From NCBI GenBank assembly GCA_944384995.1, contig CALWVN010000006.1, forward strand, positions 1-64,000: a DNA stretch of 64,000 bases. Reading direction: 5' to 3'. Source of the stretch: an uncultured Clostridia bacterium (GTDB lineage: Bacteria; Bacillota; Clostridia; Oscillospirales; Acutalibacteraceae). A model generated the notes under the pieces. It searched no databases. It saw only the letters and a list, made by a program, of their open reading frames with translations, and was not told where the DNA came from. The position numbers and the translations under genes are program-made. Numbering within the stretch: position 1 is the first letter of the stretch; each line of letters opens with the position of its first letter. Positions 14,583 to 22,887 of the stretch are shown piece after piece.

Positions 14583-15431
14583 TTATACGCCCGAATAGGC
14601 ATTGAAGCCGCCGTCTACCGCGATGGTCGTGCCCGTGATGAAGCTCGAATAGCTTTCATCACACAAAAACAACAGCGCGCCTTCCAACTCTTCGGGTTCG
14701 CCGAAGCGTTTCATCGGCGTAGCGGCAAGGATCTTGCCCGTGCGCGCGGTGGGCGTACCGTCCTCGTTCCAAAGAAGCGTTTTGTTCTGGTTGGTCGAGA
14801 AAAAGCCTGGCGCAATGCTGTTGACGCGGATGCCCACCTCGGCGAAATGAACCGCCATGAATTCGGTGAAGTTCTTAACCGCCGCTTTCGCCGCGGAATA
14901 GGCAGGGATCTTCGTCAGCGGACGGAACGCGTTCATCGACGTGACCATCACGATGCAGGTGTTGTCTTTTGCCGCCATGTCGCGCGCAAAGACCTGCGTG
15001 GGGATGAGCGTGCCGAGGAAGTTTAAGTTAAACACAAAGGAAATGCCCTGCGGGTCAAGATCAAAGAATGTCTTGACATTCTCGTCCTTTTCCACCAGAT
15101 CGACCGCTTCCAGCGTTTCCTTGGTGGTCGTGCCCTTCGGATTGTTGCCGCCCGCGCCGTTCAAGAGGATGTCGCAGGTGCCAAGGCGCTCGTTGACGAC
15201 CTTGCGTGCGGCTTCCATGCTCTCGGGTTCGAGCACATTGCAGGGGACGGCGATCGCTTCGCCGCCTGCGGCGGTGATCTCGTCGGCAACCTTCTGCGCC
15301 GCTGCTTCGTTCAAATCAAGCACGGCGACTTTCACGCCCTGGCGTGCCAGCGCCTTTGCAAAATCACCGCACAGTACGCCGCCGCCGCCCGTGACAACGG
15401 CGACACGGCCTTTTAAATTCTCATGTGTCAT
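14583..15431 (-). CDS. SDR-family fructuronate reductase (D-mannonate oxidoreductase)
   Basis: 282 residues, NAD(P)-dependent short-chain dehydrogenase. VAVVTGGGGVLC (about 10-21) is the Rossmann nucleotide loop, LLNGAGGNNP the NAG-like motif, Ser in VTSMNAF, and YSAAKAAV the catalytic YxxxK. Family members next to uxuA, such as B. subtilis UxuB (YjmF), interconvert D-fructuronate and D-mannonate. Adjacent to uxuA (gap 1 nt) and kdgK, this is the most likely role. A gluconate 5-dehydrogenase-type activity is the alternative. Confidence 0.9.
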   Translation of the reverse strand: MTHENLKGRVAVVTGGGGVLCGDFAKALARQGVKVAVLDLNEAAAQKVADEITAAGGEAIAVPCNVLEPESMEAARKVVNERLGTCDILLNGAGGNNPKGTTTKETLEAVDLVEKDENVKTFFDLDPQGISFVFNLNFLGTLIPTQVFARDMAAKDNTCIVMVTSMNAFRPLTKIPAYSAAKAAVKNFTEFMAVHFAEVGIRVNSIAPGFFSTNQNKTLLWNEDGTPTARTGKILAATPMKRFGEPEELEGALLFLCDESYSSFITGTTIAVDGGFNAYSGV

Positions 15432-15432
15432 A

Positions 15433-16515
15433 TCATTTCCCCGCTTTCTGTTTTTCTACGGCTTCCCAAAGCCCGTTGAGATAGGTCGCGCCGAGCGCGC
15501 GGTCATAAAGACCGTAGCCGGGGCGCGCGACCTCGCCCCAGATCATTCTGCCGTGGTCGGGACGGATGTACCCGTCAAACCCGACGTCCTGCAGCGCTTT
15601 TACGATCTCGTACATATCGAGCGAGCCCGCGTCGCTTTCATGTGCGGTCTCGTTGAAATGCCGACCCTCGACCTTGACATTGCGCAGATGCGCGAAATAA
15701 ATGCGGTCGCCCACCTCCCGGATCATCGCAGGCAGATCGTTTTGAAGGCTCGCGCCCAAAGACCCCGTGCAGAAAGTCAGCCCGTTATACTTGCTCGGCA
15801 CCGCCGCCAGCAGCCTTTTGAGCGCGTCGATATCCGTAATGATGCGCGGCAGCCCGAAAATGCCCCATGGCGGATCGTCCGGGTGGATCGCCATTTTGAC
15901 GTCGCATTCTTCGCAGACCGGCATGATCTGCTCTAAGAAGTAAATGAGGTTGCGCCAAAGCGTCTCCTCGTCCACACCTTTATATTTCTCGAACAATTCC
16001 TTGATCTCGGGCATGCGCTCGGTTTCCCAGCCGGGCATGGCGTAGCCGTTGGAATTGTCGTCGATCTCGCGGAACATCTCTTCGGGGGATTTGCCTTCGA
16101 TCTGCGTCCCGTCATAGGCAAGGCAGGTCGAACTGTCCGCAGTGCGCAGGGAAAGATCCGTGCGCGTCCAGTCGAACACGGGCATGAAGTTGTAGCAGAT
16201 CACCTTTACGCCTGCTTTTGCAAGGTTGCGGATGCTTTCCTTGTAATTTTCAATATACCGATCGCGCGTGGGCAGGCCGATCTTGATGTCTTCGTGCACA
16301 TTGACGCTTTCGATGCATTCCATCGTAAGGCCCGCTTCTTCGATCTGGGCTTTCATTTTTAATATGTCGTCAAGCGGCCACGCTTCCCCTGCGGGCAGAT
16401 AGTGCAGCGCCGGCACAACGCCCGTCACACCGGGGACCTGGCGGATCTGCTCAAGCGTTACGGTGTCCTTTTCCTTGCCGAACCAGCGGAACGTCATCTG
16501 CAAAACGATCATCAC
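15433..16515 (-). CDS. uxuA: Mannonate dehydratase
   Basis: About 360 residues, dehydrates D-mannonate to 2-keto-3-deoxygluconate with Mn2+. [20 protein letters not shown] at the start, [34 protein letters not shown] (here [16 protein letters not shown]), [18 protein letters not shown] and RPDHGRMIW are UxuA hallmarks with the metal-binding His and Asp residues. The 5' end is uncertain: GTG 16515 or ATG 16512 lie only 2-4 nt after AAAGG, while ATG 16497 gives the usual family N-terminus but with a longer spacing. First gene of the uronate operon (uxuA, SDR, kdgK). The uronate isomerase uxaC is not in the window. Confidence 0.95.
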   Translation of the reverse strand: MMIVLQMTFRWFGKEKDTVTLEQIRQVPGVTGVVPALHYLPAGEAWPLDDILKMKAQIEEAGLTMECIESVNVHEDIKIGLPTRDRYIENYKESIRNLAKAGVKVICYNFMPVFDWTRTDLSLRTADSSTCLAYDGTQIEGKSPEEMFREIDDNSNGYAMPGWETERMPEIKELFEKYKGVDEETLWRNLIYFLEQIMPVCEECDVKMAIHPDDPPWGIFGLPRIITDIDALKRLLAAVPSKYNGLTFCTGSLGASLQNDLPAMIREVGDRIYFAHLRNVKVEGRHFNETAHESDAGSLDMYEIVKALQDVGFDGYIRPDHGRMIWGEVARPGYGLYDRALGATYLNGLWEAVEKQKAGK

Positions 16516-16552
16516 CTTTCTTCAGGGAAAGAAGATATTCCCATTTTTGTTT

Positions 16553-16581
16553 ATTTTATCACCCAAAGGCATATTTATCAA
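16553..16581 (-). promoter_or_regulatory. Candidate promoter of the uronate operon
   Basis: On minus: TTGATA (16581-16576), 17-nt spacer, TAAAAT (16558-16553). It would start transcription near 16546, about 30-50 nt before uxuA. I could not identify an operator with confidence. Confidence 0.5.
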
Positions 16582-16943
16582 CATATTTTCGCCGCAAAAA
16601 CGCCGAGATTCCGCCGTTTCGCCGTACAGATTTTGACCATTTCGGTGAAGCGGCGGTAAGCTGCCTGGAGTCGAACACAATATGGTTTTCAGCGGACGCT
16701 TCCCGCGCGGGCTGCGCGAAAGGGCTTGAAATACGGCAGTATTCCGGCGCTTTTGTGCCTTGCCCGCGCAAAAATCCTCACGCTGAAAACTGCTACGCGC
16801 GAAAACGATGTCGGCAGGGATGGGATTTTCGTTTTGAGCACGCAGGCAGGCTGCCGCCTGCCAAGGGTGAAAAAGGGAAAGACCGCCGTGCCGGCGCGTT
16901 TTCGGCATATCGGGTTCGGTTCTCGGCAGCTTATAGATAGGGT
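16582..16943. other. Long divergent intergenic region, no feature recognised
   Basis: About 360 bases between the uxuA and LCP promoters. Open frames here are on both strands and lack ribosome-binding sites, so I do not call a gene. No clear hairpin-plus-T-run, tRNA or repeat is visible. It may hold operators for the uronate operon. Confidence 0.4.
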
Positions 16944-16972
16944 TTGACAGATTTCGTCGAATACAGTATAAT
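16944..16972 (+). promoter_or_regulatory. Consensus sigma-A promoter of the LCP gene
   Basis: TTGACA (16944-16949), 17-nt spacer, TATAAT (16967-16972): a perfect match. The 5'UTR of about 90 nt contains a small stem ACGGGC-GGT-GCCCGT. Confidence 0.85.
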
Positions 16973-17070
16973 AAGGCGACCATTTGGTAGATACGACAAG
17001 AGACGGGCGGTGCCCGTTGCGAGAATACATGGTTTGTATCCGTACAGGAATACTATCCTCGAGGTGTGCT

Positions 17071-18480
17071 ATGGCTAACGAAAATCGTCGTTCCGAAGAA
17101 CGGAAAGTGGAATTGAGCCGCAAATTGGACGAAAAGGTAAATAAAAAATATAAGCAGGAGCAGGCAAAAGCCCGCAAAAAGCGGCGCAAGGAACGCATCC
17201 GCGCCGAAAAGCGGAAAAACAGCAAATTCCGCAACAGCAAATTCGGCAAAAAATGGTTCGGCATGAAAAAGTGGAAGCGCATCGTGGTGTATGTCGTGCT
17301 CGCGATCCTGCTTTTGGGATTGCTTTTGTTCGGCGTGGTATACGGCATTTATAACAGCTTCCGCAGCAACATCAACGAGGACAACCTCGGCATCACGACC
17401 GACATTGAGGACAAATACGGCGATACCGGGATTTTCAACGTGGCGCTGTTCGGTGTGGATACGCGTGACGAGAATTCGTTCTCCGGCAGATCCGACACGA
17501 TCATTATCGTCAGCGTTGACCGGGCGAACAACACCGTAAAATTGTCCTCCATCCTGCGCGACAGCTATGTCGCGATCAAAGGACACAAGAACCAGAAGAT
17601 CACGCATGCCTATATGTTCGGCGGCGCGGAGCTCGCCATCAAAACGCTGAACCAGAATTTCGGCATGAACATCACAGATTACGTCACGGTGAACTTTGCG
17701 AAGCTTGCGGAAGCGATCGATGTTCTCGGCGGCGTGGATGTTGAGATCACCGAACGGGAACGCGAAGAGGTCAACAATATCGGCGACGATGACGATCCCG
17801 ATTTCCCGTATATTGAAGAGGCGGGGATGGTGCACCTCAACGGCAAGCAGGCCGTGGTGTACGCGCGCATCCGCCATATCGATTCGGATGTGGCGCGTTC
17901 CGAACGCCAGCGCAAGGTGCTTGACGCACTGCTTGTCAAGGCGCGGCAGATCAGCCCCACGCGCTATGCCGAGGTACTGCGCACCATGCTGTCACTTTGC
18001 GAGACCTCGCTTTCGTTCTCCGAGATCATGTCCTATGCGCCGATGATCACGCAGGACTTGAATATCCAATCTATCGTCATCCCCGGTGACGAGGATAACG
18101 CCATCGGCGGCAACTACGACGGCGCGTGGGTGTGGCGGTACGATCTGGCTGCCGCGACCGAGCGCCTGCATATGTTCATTTACGGCGAGGTGGACGAGTC
18201 TGTGACCTCTGTCGATTTGAACAACAGCGGCGGCTCGGGCAGCAGCAGCGGCAATTCGTCCTCGTCGGACGACGATGATGCGGATCGCAACGAAACGACA
18301 ACGCGTAGACACACAGCTCCGACTACGACGGCAGCACCGACGACAGAGCCGGATACGCCGCCGACAACGGATCCGGACGAAGCGATCACCGACCCGCCCC
18401 AGACGGAACCTGAGTCCACCGAACCGCCGACCACCACCACGCCGGCGGAGGAGAATACATCGCCGCCGGTCGCGGCTTGA
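17071..18480 (+). CDS. LytR-CpsA-Psr (LCP) family cell-wall glycopolymer ligase
   Basis: 469 residues. LCP enzymes transfer teichoic-acid-like or capsular polymers from lipid carriers to peptidoglycan. A very basic cytosolic N-terminus (1-69, rich in Lys and Arg) precedes one transmembrane helix (about 70-94). The extracellular LCP domain (about 120-330) holds LFGVDTRDENSFSGRSDTI and LSSILRDSYVAI, with the Arg and Asp residues that bind the polyprenyl pyrophosphate, and VVYARIRHIDSDVARSERQ. A low-complexity Ser/Asp then Thr/Pro tail (about 375-469) probably spans the wall. ATG 17071 is used because GAGGTG is 5 nt upstream, although the frame is open earlier. The gene is monocistronic with its own promoter and terminator. 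Confidence 0.94.
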   Translation: MANENRRSEERKVELSRKLDEKVNKKYKQEQAKARKKRRKERIRAEKRKNSKFRNSKFGKKWFGMKKWKRIVVYVVLAILLLGLLLFGVVYGIYNSFRSNINEDNLGITTDIEDKYGDTGIFNVALFGVDTRDENSFSGRSDTIIIVSVDRANNTVKLSSILRDSYVAIKGHKNQKITHAYMFGGAELAIKTLNQNFGMNITDYVTVNFAKLAEAIDVLGGVDVEITEREREEVNNIGDDDDPDFPYIEEAGMVHLNGKQAVVYARIRHIDSDVARSERQRKVLDALLVKARQISPTRYAEVLRTMLSLCETSLSFSEIMSYAPMITQDLNIQSIVIPGDEDNAIGGNYDGAWVWRYDLAAATERLHMFIYGEVDESVTSVDLNNSGGSGSSSGNSSSSDDDDADRNETTTRRHTAPTTTAAPTTEPDTPPTTDPDEAITDPPQTEPESTEPPTTTTPAEENTSPPVAA

Positions 18481-18502
18481 TCGAACCGATAACACCTATG
18501 CA

Positions 18503-18534
18503 GGACGCCCCATAACGCGGGCGTCCTTTTTTGT
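18503..18534 (+). terminator. Intrinsic terminator after the LCP gene
   Basis: GGACGCCC-CATAACGC-GGGCGTCC followed by TTTTTT. Confidence 0.85.
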
Positions 18535-18632
18535 CGGATTTTTTGCGCACAAGGGTAGAATGCGGTGGATTTTCCGGGACAACTATGCTACAATATAACA
18601 AATCCTGGATTTTTCGGAAAGGAGGCGCTTCG

Positions 18633-20267
18633 GTGCGCAAAAAGATACTTGCCGTGTTTTTGGTGCTGCTGTGCGCTACGCTGCCGCTTTCGGGGTGCTT
18701 CGGCAGGATGCAGGAGGATGAGGCGTTTTCCATACCGGTTACGGATGAGCCGGACAGCCTTGATCCGCAGATCGCCGATTCCAACGCCGAGCGTCTTGCG
18801 GCGGCGAATTGCTACGAGGGGCTTATGGCTGCGGATGAAAACGGCGTGCTGCTGCCCGGCGTTGCCGAAAGCTACACCGTCTCCGAAGACGGGCTTGTCT
18901 ATACCTTTACGCTGCGGCAGGACGCGCACTGGGCTCTGTTTTCCGGGCACAAGGATCTGCTCGGCGAAAATTATACGGAGACGTTTGACAGTACGGTCTA
19001 TGCCGAGGATTTCGTGTTCGGGCTGCGCCGAGCCGTGGATCCGCAGACCGGCTCGTCGGACGCCTACCTGTTTTCGGCGATTTCCGGCGCGCGCGACATC
19101 ATGGCGGGCAGAGCCGCCGTCGCCACGCTTGGTGTAGAGGCGCTCGATGCGTTTACGGTGCGCATCACGCTTGACTATACGGACGATAATTTGCTGTATG
19201 CGCTGACTGCGCCGGGTGCCATGCCGTGCGATGAGGAATTTTTTGTGCTGACAAACGGCAGGTACGGGCTGGAACCGGGACTTACCTTGTGCAACGGGCC
19301 GCTGCATGTGTCCCGTTGGACAGAGGAGACCTCGATCCGCCTGTCGCGCAATGACGACTATCGGGGGGCACGGGATGTAAAGCCCACTTCCCTTACACTG
19401 TCTTATGTAGAAAACGCACAGGAGATCCCCGAACGCATGGCGTCCGGTTCTTATGATGCCGCGTTTTTGACACAGGCGCAGGTGGACGCGCTGGAGGACA
19501 CCTCCGACCTTGTGACGCAGAGCATCGACAACATCACGCTGTCATTTCTGTTCAACCAAAGCTCCGGTTCGCTTACAAATGAAAACCTGCGCCGCGCGCT
19601 TGTCACCGCGTTCTCCCCGGATTGCGTTTCGGCCTTAGGAGAGGGCACCGTGTCTGCCGAGGGGCTTGTGCCGCCATATTGCACCATCGGAGAAAACAGC
19701 TACCGTGCTGCACGCGGTGCCGCTTCTGCTTTGGCGTATGATGAAAACGCCGCAAGCGCATATTTTGAGGAGGCGCTTTTGGAATTGGGCGTCTCATCGG
19801 TGGAAATCGAGATTTTGTGTGCGGAATCCTACGCCGAGTTTGCACGCCAGACCGTACAGGGCTGGCAGCATGCGCTCGGGGTGAAATTTGTTGCGACGGT
19901 CCGCGCCGTGAGCGACTCGGTGCTTGAGGCGAGCATCGCCGACGGTAACTTTACCGTTGTGCTGTATCCGACCACTGCCAACTCTGCTTCTACGGCAGGT
20001 TTTTTGGAAAGCCTCGGTTCGGACAACTTCTTCGGCTTTACAGATACGGCTTATTCGGCACTGCTTGGTACCGTGCATGAAAACGCGGGGAACTTTTCCG
20101 AGCTGCAAGCCGCCTGTGCTGCGGCAGAGGACTATCTTTTACAGCATGCGATCCTGCTGCCGGTGTGCTATCTCCAAAGCTGTTTTGTAACCTCCGCAGA
20201 CACTGCGGGCATCTATTTCTATTCTTCAGAGGATTATGTCTACTTTATCAATGCGCTCAAAAAATAA
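18633..20267 (+). CDS. Oligopeptide-type ABC transporter substrate-binding lipoprotein (SBP family 5)
   Basis: 544 residues, lipoprotein. The signal peptide ends in the lipobox LSGC followed by FGRM. DEPDSLDPQIADSNAER and CYEGLMAADENGVLLPGVAESY, then VYTFTLRQDAHW, are the classic OppA/DppA opening, and the VYAEDFVFGLRRAVDP region follows. It captures peptides or similar solutes outside the cell. The start GTG 18633 has AAAGGAGG 7 nt upstream. No permease or ATPase genes are adjacent, so it is an orphan binding protein that must use another importer or act as a sensor or peptide scavenger. The downstream VanZ gene overlaps its 3' end by 32 nt. Confidence 0.92.
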   Translation: MRKKILAVFLVLLCATLPLSGCFGRMQEDEAFSIPVTDEPDSLDPQIADSNAERLAAANCYEGLMAADENGVLLPGVAESYTVSEDGLVYTFTLRQDAHWALFSGHKDLLGENYTETFDSTVYAEDFVFGLRRAVDPQTGSSDAYLFSAISGARDIMAGRAAVATLGVEALDAFTVRITLDYTDDNLLYALTAPGAMPCDEEFFVLTNGRYGLEPGLTLCNGPLHVSRWTEETSIRLSRNDDYRGARDVKPTSLTLSYVENAQEIPERMASGSYDAAFLTQAQVDALEDTSDLVTQSIDNITLSFLFNQSSGSLTNENLRRALVTAFSPDCVSALGEGTVSAEGLVPPYCTIGENSYRAARGAASALAYDENAASAYFEEALLELGVSSVEIEILCAESYAEFARQTVQGWQHALGVKFVATVRAVSDSVLEASIADGNFTVVLYPTTANSASTAGFLESLGSDNFFGFTDTAYSALLGTVHENAGNFSELQAACAAAEDYLLQHAILLPVCYLQSCFVTSADTAGIYFYSSEDYVYFINALKK

Positions 20268-20724
20268 AAAAATTCTGCACAGCGGGCGTTTTTGGATCCT
20301 GTTCGGCTCGTGGGCGGCAGTCGTAGTGTGCGCGGCGGTCATCTTCCTGCTGTCCGCCGACAATGCAACACAGTCCTCGGCGCGCAGCGACGGTCTGCTC
20401 GCGTTCCTGTTTGAACGGTTAGGGCTTTCGCTGTCCTCGCATATCATCCGTAAGGCGGCGCATATGCTGGAATACTGCGGCTTTGCGCTGCTGCTTTACA
20501 ACGCTTATCTGCAATCGTTTCGCAGCCCGCAGCCTGCGCTTTCTCTGCTCTCGGCGGCACTGTATGCGGCGACGGATGAGATCCATCAGTTTTTTTCGGC
20601 TGGGCGCGCCTGCCTGCTGCGCGATGTGTTTATAGATGCTGCCGGTGCAGCTGCGGGCATCCTGCTTGCAGCTGCGCTGTATCGGCTTTGGCTGTATATA
20701 CAAAAAAGAACGTTGAAAAAGTGA
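20236..20724 (+). CDS. VanZ-like family membrane protein
   Basis: 162 residues with four hydrophobic helices. The family marks RKAAHMLEYCGFALLLY (about 75-91) and TDEIHQFFSAGRACLLRDVFID (split: TDEIHQFF and GRACLLRDVFID) are clear. VanZ confers low teicoplanin resistance in Tn1546, but most chromosomal relatives have no defined role, and a lipid-carrier or wall-related function is suspected. Start is uncertain: ATG 20236 has AGAGGA close by, while ATG 20251 is also in frame. It overlaps the preceding lipoprotein gene and lies 9 nt before the DUF1015 gene. Confidence 0.88.
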   Translation: MSTLSMRSKNKKILHSGRFWILFGSWAAVVVCAAVIFLLSADNATQSSARSDGLLAFLFERLGLSLSSHIIRKAAHMLEYCGFALLLYNAYLQSFRSPQPALSLLSAALYAATDEIHQFFSAGRACLLRDVFIDAAGAAAGILLAAALYRLWLYIQKRTLKK

Positions 20725-20733
20725 GGAAAAAAC

Positions 20734-21978
20734 ATGGCGGTTCTCAAAGCATTCCGGGCATACCGCCCGGCGGCGGGCTATGCCGACAAGGTCGCCGCAT
20801 TGCCCTATGACGTAATGAATTCGGACGAGGCGCGCCGCGCCGCGTTCGGAAATCCGTATTCCTTTTTGCGCGTGGATAAGGCGGAAATAGACCTGCCGAA
20901 ATCGGTCAATATTTATGATGACCGTGTTTATGAGACGGCGGCGCAGAACCTGCGCAAGCTCATTTCCGCAGACGTCCTGCGGCAGGATGAAACGCCCTGT
21001 TTATATATCTACGCTCAAACCCGTCTCGGACGGGTGCAGACGGGGCTCGTCGGCTGTGCGTCGGTGGATGACTATCTGCAAAATGTCATCAAAAAGCATG
21101 AGCTGACACGCGCGGACAAGGAACAGGACCGTATCCGCCATGTCGATACGCTCGACGCGAACACGGGGCCGATCTTCCTGACGTACCGCGGCGAAGCAGC
21201 GGTCTCCGATCTGCTGGAGAATTGGAAGCAGACGCATAAGGCAGTGTACGATTTTACGGCAGACGACGTACGCCAGCAGGTCTGGGTTATGGACGACGCG
21301 GCGACCATCGCAACGCTTTGTACGTGCTTTGCCGCGATCCCCGCGCTGTATATCGCGGACGGGCATCACCGCGCGGCTTCCGCCGTAAAAGTGGCTGAGC
21401 TTCGCCGCGCGGCACATCCCGATTACGACGGCAGCGAGGAATTCAACTACTTTTTGTCCGTGCTGTTCCCCGCGGAAGAGCTGGAGATCCTCGATTACAA
21501 CCGCGTGGTCAAGGATCTGAACGGGCTGACGGAAACCGAGTTCCTGCAAAGGCTTCGGACGGATTTTACAGTCGAGCCGGCGCCCGTCTCGCCCTACCGC
21601 CCCGAAAAACGGCATACCTTCGGGCTGTATTTGGGCGGAAAATGGTATGCACTCTCTGTAAAACCGGGCGTAGCGGACGAGAGCGACCCGGTCGCGAGTC
21701 TGGACGTCTCCCTGCTGCAGGCGCGCGTCATTGCGCCAATCTTAGGCATTGACGACCCGCGCCGAAGCGATCGTATCGACTTTGTGGGCGGCATCCGAGG
21801 ACTTTCCGAATTGGAAAAACGTGTAGACGCGGGCGAAGCGGCGGCTTTCGCCATGTTCCCGACTTCGCTTTCGGAGCTTTTGGCAATCGCCGACGCCGGT
21901 AAGATCATGCCGCCGAAATCCACCTGGTTCGAACCGAAGCTGTTAAGCGGGCTGTTTATCCATATGCTTTCGGAGTAA
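20734..21978 (+). CDS. DUF1015 family protein
   Basis: 414 residues, cytosolic. The family signature is clear: FRAYRPAAGYADKVAALPYD at the start, then KKHELTRADKEQDRIRHVD (about 119-137), TGPIFLTY, and IADGHHRAASAVKV (about 210-223), a His-rich motif that looks like an active site and recalls ParB-type nucleotide-binding folds. The reaction is not established to my knowledge; in other clostridia the gene often stands near serine-biosynthesis genes, which are absent here. It has a Shine-Dalgarno AGTGAGGAAA and follows VanZ closely, so the two are co-transcribed. Confidence 0.88.
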   Translation: MAVLKAFRAYRPAAGYADKVAALPYDVMNSDEARRAAFGNPYSFLRVDKAEIDLPKSVNIYDDRVYETAAQNLRKLISADVLRQDETPCLYIYAQTRLGRVQTGLVGCASVDDYLQNVIKKHELTRADKEQDRIRHVDTLDANTGPIFLTYRGEAAVSDLLENWKQTHKAVYDFTADDVRQQVWVMDDAATIATLCTCFAAIPALYIADGHHRAASAVKVAELRRAAHPDYDGSEEFNYFLSVLFPAEELEILDYNRVVKDLNGLTETEFLQRLRTDFTVEPAPVSPYRPEKRHTFGLYLGGKWYALSVKPGVADESDPVASLDVSLLQARVIAPILGIDDPRRSDRIDFVGGIRGLSELEKRVDAGEAAAFAMFPTSLSELLAIADAGKIMPPKSTWFEPKLLSGLFIHMLSE

Positions 21979-22097
21979 CAGGTACGCAGTACCGTGTTTT
22001 TGCATTTGCCGTACAGCTTTTGCGCGCACCTTGACGAAAAAATCAAAAATTTCTGTGATTATTTCACACAAATTTACATAATGACGAAAATATCTAT
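21979..22097. other. Intergenic segment before the 99-bp repeats
   Basis: About 120 AT-rich bases. A small stem GGTAC-GCA-GTACC followed by GTGTTTTTG just after the DUF1015 stop may be a weak terminator. Nothing else is recognised. Confidence 0.35.
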
Positions 22098-22301
22098 TAT
22101 AATAGCCTCACGAAGCTCTAAAAGGAAGCAAGCTTCCAAGAGCTTCGGAGAACATTGCAACATACCCGCTTCGCACTTACGCGCTCGCGGACATGTTATA
22201 ATAACCTCACGACACTCTAAAGAAAGCAAAGCTTTCAAGAGTGTCGGAGAACATTGTATCATGCCTGCCTCACACTTGCGCGTTCGGCGACAGGGTATAA
22301 T
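22098..22301 (+). repeat. Two 99-bp tandem repeats with -10 boxes and covarying hairpins
   Basis: TATAAT occurs at 22098-22103, 22197-22202 and 22296-22301, exactly 99 bp apart. Between them lie two related units. Seven or eight bases after each of the first two TATAAT boxes comes a hairpin: CGAAGCTCT/AGAGCTTCG with inner GGAAGC/GCTTCC (22111-22147), and CGACACTCT/AGAGTGTCG with inner GAAAGC/GCTTTC (22210-22246). Differences between the units are compensated on both sides of the stem. The next shared block begins GGAGAACATTG and ends near CACTTRCGCGYTCG. The third box would start the message of the XRE gene. Operators, structured leaders or short RNAs are all possible. Confidence 0.7.
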
Positions 22302-22332
22302 GTCATTAAGTAAATTTCGAGGGTGAAGAACT

Positions 22333-22731
22333 ATGATGAAAAATCCCGAGCTCGCGCGGCAAATGCGTGCGCTGCGTACCGTGAACCATTATACCCAACA
22401 GCAAATCGCAGATATTTTGAATATTGACCGCACAACATACACGTCCTATGAGATCTCTAAGAACACGCCGGACATCATGCTGCTCGACGCGTTCGCCAAG
22501 ATCTTTTCCGTAGATATCGACTTTATTCTGCACATCGACACGCAGAATATTGACACGCTGTGCGACGAGGTGGAGGCGTATGAGGCGAACAACGACGATT
22601 GTTCGCTGGTTTCCAAGCTCAGCAAGGAAGAACGTGAGCTCATCGGGGAATACCGCATTTTAAGCGAAAAGGACAAGAGAAAGGTGCGCAAAACCATCGC
22701 CTCCTGCAATTCCTTCAAAAAAGAGCAATAA
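22333..22731 (+). CDS. XRE-family HTH transcriptional regulator
   Basis: 132 residues. An N-terminal HTH_3 domain (about 5-60) shows LARQMRALRTVNHYTQQQIAD and LNIDRTTYTSYEISKNTPD, which is the Cro/CI helix-turn-helix. The remaining half is acidic and helical with KLSKEERELIGEYRILSEKDK, a form common in clostridial regulators. GAGGGTGA precedes ATG 22333/22336. The upstream 99-bp repeats with symmetric stems are obvious candidates for its own binding sites. Followed by a terminator, so it is a single-gene unit. Confidence 0.9.
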   Translation: MMKNPELARQMRALRTVNHYTQQQIADILNIDRTTYTSYEISKNTPDIMLLDAFAKIFSVDIDFILHIDTQNIDTLCDEVEAYEANNDDCSLVSKLSKEERELIGEYRILSEKDKRKVRKTIASCNSFKKEQ

Positions 22732-22749
22732 GTGGACAAATAGACAAAA

Positions 22750-22785
22750 CGGTCGGGAAGGCACAAACTCCCGACCGCTTTTTTA
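22750..22785 (+). terminator. Intrinsic terminator after the XRE gene
   Basis: CGGTCGGGA and TCCCGACCG with a 10-nt loop, followed by CTTTTTTA. Confidence 0.85.
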
Positions 22786-22800
22786 TGCCCTGCGCGACGG

Positions 22801-22829
22801 TTGACACAGCGGGGCGAAAAAGGTACAAT
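22801..22829 (+). promoter_or_regulatory. Sigma-A promoter of the flavoprotein operon
   Basis: TTGACA (22801-22806), 17-nt spacer, TACAAT (22824-22829). Confidence 0.8.
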
Positions 22830-22887
22830 AGCCTATATTGTCCTGTCCATAGCTTTGCGCGGAAATACAAAATCAGGAGGTGCCCGT

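Noticed and set aside
16522-16983. Open frames in the intergenic region between uxuA and the LCP gene.
   Set aside because: No ribosome-binding sites, no domains, and they cross predicted promoters on both strands.
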